Shown here in pieces: positions 1 through 5,011 of a DNA stretch of 7,797 bases. This stretch comes from Deltaproteobacteria bacterium. GTDB taxonomy: Bacteria > Bdellovibrionota > UBA1018 > UBA923. The notes under the pieces are model-generated. The model was not told the DNA's origin. It made no database searches and saw only the letters and a program-made list of their open reading frames with translations. Both the position numbers and the translations under genes were made by a program. The DNA is taken from assembly GCA_016194725.1 (NCBI GenBank), contig JACQAW010000439.1, positions 1-7,797 of the forward strand. The letters are read 5' to 3'. Position 1 is the first letter of the stretch, and every line of letters starts with the position of its first letter.

Positions 1-698
1 GAGCCGCGCTCGACGCCGCGCAGGCTGGCTCGCGCCACCGATTCGGCGGTGGAAAACGAGTGCTCGAAGGCCTTGGTGGCCATTTTGCGCAAGTTCGGGT
101 CGAGCATGCGGGTGTTTTCGAGCATGCCGGTTTTGAAAAAAGTGGGACAAACCACCGTGGCCATCACGCCGCTGCGGTCGAATTCCGAGGCCAGTGTTTC
201 GCTCAGCGCGATGACCGCGGCCTTGGTCACATTATAACTCACCATGCGCGGGCCGTTGGCCAGGCCGGCAGACGAGCCGATATTGAGAATCGCGCCGCCG
301 CTTTCTTTGAGCAGTGGGTAGAAATGGTGGCAGCCGTAGATAACGCCCCAAAGATTGATGCCCATGATCCATTCCCAGGTGTCCAGATCCTGTCTTTGAA
401 AGTCGCCACCCACGCCCACGCCGGCGTTGTTGACCAGCAAATCCAGGCCGCCCAAGACGCCGCGCAGCTCAAGAGCCAGGTCGGCCAGCTGTTCTTTTTT
501 TGAAACGTCGCAGGCCAGGGCGCGCGCTTCGCCCGCACCCCGCTTCAGCGCCAGCTGTGCCGTGGCCCTGGCCGCTTCGATATCCAGGTCGGTGACGCAG
601 ATTTTCGCGCCCCGGTCGGCAAGCTGCAGGCACAGCTCGCGGCCCAGGCCGCCGCCGGCGCCAGTAACGACTGCGCGCGTGGATTTGGAGAGTTTCAT
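1..698 (-). CDS. SDR-family NAD(P)-dependent oxidoreductase (3' end outside window)
   Basis: Classical short-chain dehydrogenase/reductase; 232 codons are visible before the frame runs off the left edge, so only the C-terminal end is missing (the usual length is 250-290). The protein starts MKLSKSTRAVVTGAGGGLGR: the TGxxxGxG dinucleotide-binding loop is at residues 12-19, an acidic D37 ends strand beta-2 (suggesting NAD rather than NADP), D64-V65 contacts the adenine, NNAG is at 90-93, and the catalytic Ser-Tyr-Lys set is S142, Y155 and K159 (YNVTK). The family oxidises or reduces alcohol/carbonyl groups in the cytoplasm; the substrate cannot be read from the sequence. The ATG at 698-696 overlaps the TGA of the upstream TetR gene (ATGA) and has GAAAGG a few bases upstream, so the two genes are likely co-transcribed and translationally coupled. 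Assignment to the family is secure; the function is general only. Confidence 0.93.
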   Translation of the reverse strand, partial: MKLSKSTRAVVTGAGGGLGRELCLQLADRGAKICVTDLDIEAARATAQLALKRGAGEARALACDVSKKEQLADLALELRGVLGGLDLLVNNAGVGVGGDFQRQDLDTWEWIMGINLWGVIYGCHHFYPLLKESGGAILNIGSSAGLANGPRMVSYNVTKAAVIALSETLASEFDRSGVMATVVCPTFFKTGMLENTRMLDPNLRKMATKAFEHSFSTAESVARASLRGVERG

Positions 699-1333
699 CT
701 TGAGGCCTTTCTTTTTCCGAGTAGCAAAGCAAATTGAAGTTTCGAGATCAGCTGCAGGCGCATAAGCGTAAAGCCCAGCTGCTGGGCCAGGAGCCGCGCC
801 AGCTGCGCGCGCGTGGGCTCGCGATGCCTGAGCCAGGCCAGCGTGGCACCCTCGACAAAGCCAATCCAGCCCGTGAGCAGCACGCGCTGGCTGGCTGTGG
901 CTTTGCGGGTACCGACGCCCTCGAGCACGCGGGTGAGCATTTTTTCACGGCAGGCCTGCACGATCGCGGCGACTTCGGCGTCCACGCCCACGCCCCCGCG
1001 CATGAGGCTGACGTAGCTTGAGGCATTTTTTTCGACATAGCCCAGATAAGCCTCAAGCCCCTGCAGCAAAGACTCGCGAGGCGCGGCGCGCGGATCGGGA
1101 GCGGTAAGGCGCAGCATCTCGTCGGCCGCGTCGCGCACGGTTTCAAGGTAGAACAGTCGCTTGGTGGGAAAGTAATGGTACAGCAGACCCTTGGAAACGC
1201 CCGCCAGTCGGGCAATGTCGGCAATCGAAAGCTCGTCGTAGGTTTGCCTGCCAAAGAGGCCGCGCCCCAGCGCCAGCAGCTTCTGGCGGCGGTCGTCGAC
1301 CTCGAGGCGCGTGCGGCGTTCTTTATTGACCAT
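695..1333 (-). CDS. TetR/AcrR-family transcriptional regulator
   Basis: 212-residue one-domain repressor of normal TetR length. The N-terminal DNA-binding domain is clear: a helix at about 15-30, then the helix-turn-helix LSIADIARLAGVSKGLLYHY at about 35-54, followed by FPTKRLFYLETV, a hallmark of the family. The C-terminal part (about 70-212) is all helical and would bind a small ligand of unknown identity. The ATG at 1333-1331 lies inside one of two operator-like palindromes, so autorepression is likely. It is the first gene of a leftward pair with the SDR gene (4-bp ATGA overlap), and it diverges from the hydrolase gene starting at 1386, which it probably also controls. Members of this family near SDR, hydrolase and monooxygenase genes commonly respond to fatty-acid-like or hydrophobic compounds, but that is inference here. 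Confidence 0.95.
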   Translation of the reverse strand: MVNKERRTRLEVDDRRQKLLALGRGLFGRQTYDELSIADIARLAGVSKGLLYHYFPTKRLFYLETVRDAADEMLRLTAPDPRAAPRESLLQGLEAYLGYVEKNASSYVSLMRGGVGVDAEVAAIVQACREKMLTRVLEGVGTRKATASQRVLLTGWIGFVEGATLAWLRHREPTRAQLARLLAQQLGFTLMRLQLISKLQFALLLGKRKASR

Positions 1334-1344
1334 AGTTCAATAAA
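1322..1344. promoter_or_regulatory. Operator-like palindrome O1, over the TetR start codon
   Basis: Imperfect 23-bp palindrome with outer arms TTTATTGA (1322-1329) and TCAATAAA (1337-1344). It overlaps the TetR initiation codon at 1331-1333. The same sequence reappears inverted at 1355-1377. Size, symmetry and position are those of a TetR-family operator, so binding here should block transcription of the repressor itself. Confidence 0.75.
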
Positions 1345-1354
1345 GAGTTACCGT

Positions 1355-1377
1355 TTTATTGAACGATGGTCAATAGG
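1355..1377. promoter_or_regulatory. Operator-like palindrome O2, upstream of the hydrolase gene
   Basis: Second copy of the operator, in inverted orientation. Positions 1324-1344 and 1355-1375 are reverse complements at 20 of 21 positions (shared core TTGACCATnGTTCAATAAA), separated by 10 bp. The two palindrome centres are about 33 bp apart, close to three helical turns, so two dimers could sit on the same DNA face. It lies 8 bp before the ATG of the hydrolase gene and so could control the rightward transcript. Confidence 0.75.
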
Positions 1378-1385
1378 GAGCGCAT

Positions 1386-2273
1386 ATGAAAAAGATCAGG
1401 CCCCGCACCCCGAGGTTCCCCTTCGACAGCAAGATCCCGAAGTACTGGTTCAACGACAACCCGCTCGCGTCGCATATGGTGAACTCGCTGAACCTGCTTT
1501 TTCCGGACGGCGAAAAGATGTTCATTCGGGCGGTGCGCGCCTTTGAAGACCAGCTCGCCGACCCTGGGCTCAAAGAGCGCGTGAAAGGCTTCATCGCGCA
1601 AGAGACCCAGCACGGGCGTGAACACGAGCGCTACTTCGACGTGCTGCGGGCCCATGGTTTCGAGCTCGAAGGTTTTTTGAAATTTCAAAACGTGCTGGCT
1701 TACGGAGTCATCGAAAGGCTGACCTCAAAGTCGATGAGCCTGGCCTGGACCGCGGCCCTCGAGCACTACACGGCGGTGTTTGCGCAGTGGACGCTGGGCC
1801 GGGCCACGCTGCGCGAGCGCAGCAATCCCGTAATGGCCGACTTTCTGCGCTGGCATTCGGCTGAAGAGATCGAGCACAAGTCGGTGGCCTTTGACGTGCT
1901 GGCGGCGGTTGCTCCGGGTTACGCCCGCCGCGTGACCGGGCTGCTGCTGGCTAGCGTCTCGCTGACCGCGTTTTGGGCGGCCGGAACGGTGTACCTGTTC
2001 CAGCAAGATCCCGAGGCGCACGTAAAATGGGAAGATTTCAAACGGCTGTATACCGAGTTTTTGGCCCACGGAACAATGGGGGGCGCGTTCTTCGCCTACC
2101 TCAAGCCGGGGTTTCATCCGTCCCAGATCAAAAACGAACAGCTGGCCGCCGAAGCGTTGAGCGAGCTGGAAACGACCCCGGCATTTCGCCCAGGATGTTC
2201 GAGGTCCGAAAGTAGCCCGCTGCTTGATTTTCGGCAGCGCCGGATTTCGAGTACATCGGAATACGTGGTATAA
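1386..2273 (+). CDS. PF10118-type ferritin-like metal-dependent hydrolase
   Basis: 295-residue protein resembling the 'predicted metal-dependent hydrolase' family (PF10118), whose biochemical reaction is poorly defined. Family landmarks in order: FPDGE at 39-43; the metal-type segment FIAQETQHGREH at 69-80 with E73, H76 and H80; ALEHYTA at 124-130; WHSAEEIEHKSVAFDV at 156-171 with H157, E160/E161 and H164; and PGFHP at 241-245. The repeated E..H helices suggest a ferritin-like di-metal bundle. A hydrophobic stretch at about 184-206 could be a buried helix or membrane contact. The ATG at 1386 has AGGGAG seven bases upstream. The last 30 or so residues (from about 265) are polar, low in recognisable family character, and their codons contain the promoter of the next gene. 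Divergent from TetR-SDR and probably under the same repressor. Confidence 0.88.
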   Translation: MKKIRPRTPRFPFDSKIPKYWFNDNPLASHMVNSLNLLFPDGEKMFIRAVRAFEDQLADPGLKERVKGFIAQETQHGREHERYFDVLRAHGFELEGFLKFQNVLAYGVIERLTSKSMSLAWTAALEHYTAVFAQWTLGRATLRERSNPVMADFLRWHSAEEIEHKSVAFDVLAAVAPGYARRVTGLLLASVSLTAFWAAGTVYLFQQDPEAHVKWEDFKRLYTEFLAHGTMGGAFFAYLKPGFHPSQIKNEQLAAEALSELETTPAFRPGCSRSESSPLLDFRQRRISSTSEYVV

Positions 2274-2274
2274 T
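2266..2274 (+). promoter_or_regulatory. Extended -10 promoter for the metalloprotease-like gene
   Basis: TGGTATAAT is a perfect extended -10 element (TGn-TATAAT). No good -35 box lies at the standard spacing (TTCGAG or TTTCGA at 2245-2251), which an extended -10 tolerates. Transcription would start near 2281, about 12 bases before the ATG at 2293. The element sits across the last codons and stop of the preceding hydrolase gene. It also argues against the upstream TTG at 2224 as the start of the next gene, because that codon would not be in this transcript. Confidence 0.65.
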
Positions 2275-2292
2275 CGAGAATTGGGGGGCGCG

Positions 2293-3429
2293 ATGGGGGC
2301 ATCCGCATACATGGTCATGGCATTTATCGCCGGTTCAGCGGCCAGCGCGGATTTTGAGGTGCCGACGCCCGAGGCGCTCGCTTTTCAGCGCAGTTCGGTG
2401 ACGGTTGGAAACAGAAACCGTGCCATCGAATACATCGACATGGAATCGGGGGCGAAGACCCGCTTCTGGTACGAAGTCGACCGCGACGAACAAGTCGTTG
2501 AGAGCTATGACGAGTCCGGAAAGCTCGTCCTTCGCGAAACGAGCGCGCCCAGGGGTTTTACCGTCGAAACCTTTAAGGACGGAAAACTTGTCTCGCGCGA
2601 GCGCCTGACGCCTGATCCATCTGTGGGCTTGGGCTACCTTCTCGAGAAAGACGGCAAGCGCGAGCAGGTCTCTCCCGACGCCTTTTTTTCCGGTTCAGGC
2701 GACAGGTGCTGGAAGCCCGACCCGATCGCCACGAATGAGCTCGACAAACTTCTCAAGGGTGGCCTGCTCGTCAAACTTAAGCCGAACCTCAGTATCTGGG
2801 GCCTCACTAACCTCGGCTCAAACGCGCTGGCGCGCGACTGCGACGGTTACCCGCCGGGTAAACCGAAGGGCGATGACAACCTTGCCAAAGAAGCCTCGAC
2901 GGCACTGGACCGCGGTTTGCGCTGTCTCGCGAATATCGGCAAGAAGTTCAAAGGCCCCGAGACCGGCAGAATCCGTGGCGAGGTGGCGCGGCTTCTTGCC
3001 TACTTCGACCCCGACAACTTCTGGCATCCTTTTACCTATATGTGCGATTACCCGGGAGACAAAGGCGCGGCAAAACCGCTCATCGACGACCTGACTATCA
3101 AGCTGGCGGGTGGGTCGCTCAACGCGATCGCCGCGCCGTGCGCTGATCCTAAAAATTCCCGCATAGCCGCTCCGGGCATGATCCTGAACGTCTCGAACCT
3201 GAGAAAGAAAACTCCGCTGGAGCGCCAGGCGACGCTTTTCCACGAGATGCTCCACATGCTTGGATACAAGCATAGCGAGCAGGCGCAAAAAGCAGGCACC
3301 GACTTCGTCTACAACGCGGAGTTCTGCTGCTTCGGCGACGGGGATGGCAAGAAGCAGTCAGACCCCTTTGCGTGTCAGATGATCGCGGAACATCCCCACG
3401 GCGCCGTACCTTCTTTTTCCTCCAAGTGA
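2293..3429 (+). CDS. Secreted zinc-metalloprotease-like protein (HExxHxxGxxH)
   Basis: 378-residue protein with a short signal-like N-terminus (MGASAYMVMAFIAGSAASA, cleavage likely before D20). The n-region lacks a positive charge, which is unusual. Residues 20-130 form a polar segment with two similar units, YDESGKLVLRE (72-82) and FKDGKLVSRE (94-103), resembling MORN-like beta hairpins. The C-terminal domain carries HEMLHMLGYKH at 317-327, an exact HExxHxxGxxH zinc motif of the metzincin type with E318 as the expected catalytic base; M363 is a possible Met-turn. An alternative is an aspzincin (M35-like) fold, since a GTD-x2-Y element follows at 335-340 (usual form GTxDxxY). Eight cysteines (139, 183, 211, 251, 283, 345, 346, 361) fit four disulfides in an exported protein. 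The ATG at 2293 follows a G-rich run and the extended -10 promoter; a TTG at 2224 was rejected. The precise family and the substrate are not recognised. Confidence 0.8.
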   Translation: MGASAYMVMAFIAGSAASADFEVPTPEALAFQRSSVTVGNRNRAIEYIDMESGAKTRFWYEVDRDEQVVESYDESGKLVLRETSAPRGFTVETFKDGKLVSRERLTPDPSVGLGYLLEKDGKREQVSPDAFFSGSGDRCWKPDPIATNELDKLLKGGLLVKLKPNLSIWGLTNLGSNALARDCDGYPPGKPKGDDNLAKEASTALDRGLRCLANIGKKFKGPETGRIRGEVARLLAYFDPDNFWHPFTYMCDYPGDKGAAKPLIDDLTIKLAGGSLNAIAAPCADPKNSRIAAPGMILNVSNLRKKTPLERQATLFHEMLHMLGYKHSEQAQKAGTDFVYNAEFCCFGDGDGKKQSDPFACQMIAEHPHGAVPSFSSK

Positions 3430-3455
3430 ATGCGACCTATGCGTTCGAACGGCGC

Positions 3456-4154
3456 TCAGTTGGCGACCACACGGCCGGGATTTCCGAGCGAGGGCATGGG
3501 ATACGCCGGAGCAGCTGCGGCCGGTACCGGCTGAGCAGCCGAAATCCCTTGAAGATATACCGGCACCGGATATTTGGGGCCGGCGCAGACGCCGACATCC
3601 TGAAGCAACTTGAGGCCCCGTTGCGCGTACTCGATGCGTGATCCCTCAGCGTTGAACTTCACGTGGCGGGTCTGAGTTCCGTCAGGCCGGATATCGTAGT
3701 ACACGACCTGATAGCCGCCTTCGCCTGCGTTGCCGGGCGCCGTTTGGCTGAACTCGACGCTGCAGCTGAGAGCTATGCCCATCGTGCAGATGCCTTGAGC
3801 GGCAAGCTGCCGCGTCCGTTGCGTGGCCTGCTCGAGCTTTTCGAAATCACGTTCCAGCGGCGCTGACCTGAAACTACCGGGACCGACGGGTGTCGCGCTG
3901 ACTACCTCATAGGCCGTGCCATTTCCGGATTCGTAAGTTCGTATCGTGCACAGAGGCGTCGTCAGGACGGGCAGCTGCGCGGGCTGAGCCACGCAGCTTA
4001 CCGGCATGGGACCTGCGGCCGTGTTGATCTGGATCTGGTCACCGAGCCCGAGGACGACGCCGAGACGCATGCCGTCTGCATGCGCGCCAGTGATTGAGCC
4101 AAAGGCCAGACCCACGAGAAAAAACGAGCTAACGATTTGATTGATGTGTTTCAT
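3456..4154 (-). CDS. Secreted protein of unknown function
   Basis: 232 residues that I do not recognise. The N-terminus is a good Sec signal peptide: MKHINQ, a hydrophobic core at about 8-20, and AHA cleavage before D27. The mature part has five cysteines (54, 69, 123, 131, 190), a charged helical stretch at about 100-120, a strand-rich centre (GYQVVYYDIRPDGTQTRHVKF at about 147-167, cited by position), and a Pro/Ala-rich tail at about 205-222 that looks like a flexible linker. There is no lipobox and no transmembrane segment after the signal, so a soluble periplasmic or secreted product is expected. The ATG at 4154-4152 has AGGGGA about five bases upstream. It is convergent with the metalloprotease-like gene, 26 bp between stops, with no obvious terminator hairpin in the gap. 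Coding status is supported by the signal peptide, the ribosome binding site and the uninterrupted length. Confidence 0.8.
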   Translation of the reverse strand: MKHINQIVSSFFLVGLAFGSITGAHADGMRLGVVLGLGDQIQINTAAGPMPVSCVAQPAQLPVLTTPLCTIRTYESGNGTAYEVVSATPVGPGSFRSAPLERDFEKLEQATQRTRQLAAQGICTMGIALSCSVEFSQTAPGNAGEGGYQVVYYDIRPDGTQTRHVKFNAEGSRIEYAQRGLKLLQDVGVCAGPKYPVPVYLQGISAAQPVPAAAAPAYPMPSLGNPGRVVAN

Positions 4155-4579
4155 GACTTTCCCCTTTGAGGGGGTAGTTGCGATAACGGTGCCAAAGGGA
4201 GCTCAGGTGCTTGAAATCCATCAGTAATGCAGGTACTTGAGGCTTCAGGCGATTTCTGGGGGGTCTTCTGTTGGGAAGACTAAATTTGGGACATTGCCTT
4301 ACCGCGCAGATCATCGGAAAGTTTTGGACACCGGTGCAGAGTTAGACACGTGCGACCAGGGTTTGCGTGTGATGAAAGCCACGGATGCTCTGCACAGAAT
4401 CGGTGCCACTTCGCCGTGGCCCCACCACGAGCGTGGAAAAAATACTCGTTTTGATTCTGCGAGTCATCGCAGGGGCGCACGTACATTTGGGAATCTGTTC
4501 GTGAATCGCCGTCGGCACGGGAGTTGCTGAATGTGATGAAGTTTTTTGCGACCACGACTTTTTCTTGGAAGGAACTCAC
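4155..4579. other. 425-bp divergent intergenic region without a gene
   Basis: This is the region between two divergent genes for exported proteins and is more AT-rich than its neighbours (about 47% GC in a sampled 60-bp piece). It contains a direct repeat, CAGGTGCTTGA at 4204-4214 and CAGGTACTTGA at 4230-4240 (10 of 11 identical, 26-bp period), and small inverted repeats at 4263-4280 (GTCTTC/GAAGAC), 4405-4420 (GCCAC/GTGGC) and 4457-4472 (CTGCGA/TCGCAG). I could not place a convincing -35/-10 pair for either gene, and the short open frames here have no ribosome binding site or protein-like composition. It presumably holds both promoters; a structured leader or small RNA cannot be excluded. 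Confidence 0.6.
4161..4173 (-). promoter_or_regulatory. Small hairpin covering the ribosome binding site of the 3456-4154 gene
   Basis: CCCCT-TTG-AGGGG forms a 5-bp stem with a 3-base loop. On the minus strand the second arm is the AGGGG Shine-Dalgarno sequence and the first arm (CCCCT) lies just upstream in the leader, so folding would hide the ribosome binding site. The stem is short; a regulatory role is inference. Confidence 0.4.
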
Positions 4580-5011
4580 ATGAAACCTGGCCAAGCATTA
4601 CTTCTCGCAGCTGCACTACTCTTCGGTTCCGTTTCCGCTCACGCCACCCGGCCCGATTCCCAACTTACACCGGGCGTGCTTTGCACCGAGGACAACAAGG
4701 ACTTCGTCGAATATCGTTACGCCGAGCAGATTCCTTACTGCAAACGCAATGTGCCGCACGAGGAAAAGCTGAAAGTGGCTGCGGCCTATGGCGGCATTCC
4801 GCAGTCGGAGTGGCCCAAATATGAGTTCGACCACCTGATTCCGCTGGCCGCTGGCGGCGCCAGCGATATTGGCAATATCTGGCCTCAGCCGCTGGCCGAA
4901 GCCCACGAGAAAGACAAGGTTGAGGAAGAGGTTTACGAGGCCATGAAAAACGGCACGATGACTCAGGCCGAAGCCGTGCAGAAAATTCAGGACTGGATTC
5001 TAGACCATTAA
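4580..5011 (+). CDS. Exported HNH-family endonuclease
   Basis: 143-residue protein with a Sec signal peptide (MKPGQALLLAAALLFGSVSA then HA, cleavage before T23). The mature part begins with the TPGVLCTEDNKDF...RYAEQIPYCKRNV segment typical of small exported HNH nucleases; C35 and C54 may form a disulfide. The nuclease core is EFDHLIPLAAGGASDIGNIWP at about 82-102, with D84-H85 as the metal/general-base pair, N99 the central Asn, and the following AHEKDKVE (108-115) completing the fold. This family cuts DNA in the periplasm or outside the cell, for scavenging or defence; the specific role is unknown. The ATG at 4580 is preceded by GGAAGGA seven bases upstream, preferred over a TTG at 4565 without such a site. 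The stop overlaps the stop of the convergent monooxygenase gene. Confidence 0.88.
   Translation: MKPGQALLLAAALLFGSVSAHATRPDSQLTPGVLCTEDNKDFVEYRYAEQIPYCKRNVPHEEKLKVAAAYGGIPQSEWPKYEFDHLIPLAAGGASDIGNIWPQPLAEAHEKDKVEEEVYEAMKNGTMTQAEAVQKIQDWILDH

Noticed and set aside
2224..2292. Upstream TTG start for the metalloprotease-like gene
   Set aside because: It would overlap the hydrolase gene by 50 bp, lacks a ribosome binding site and lies upstream of the consensus -10 element; ATG at 2293 gives a signal-like N-terminus.
1725..2318. Minus-strand open frame opposite the hydrolase gene
   Set aside because: It crosses the hydrolase gene and the extended -10 promoter, and its translation is arginine-rich shadow sequence without motifs.
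4405..4440. GCCAC/GTGGC hairpin and nearby CCACG/CGTGG, considered as a terminator
   Set aside because: The A-run lies downstream on the plus strand, so no U-tract would follow the stem in either transcript direction.
4565..4579. TTG start five codons upstream of the HNH gene ATG
   Set aside because: The GGAAGGA ribosome binding site lies at the right distance for the ATG at 4580, which also begins the signal peptide.
4280..4594. Minus-strand frame of 104 codons in the intergenic region
   Set aside because: No Shine-Dalgarno site, low-complexity unrelated composition, and its start overlaps the HNH gene start on the other strand.
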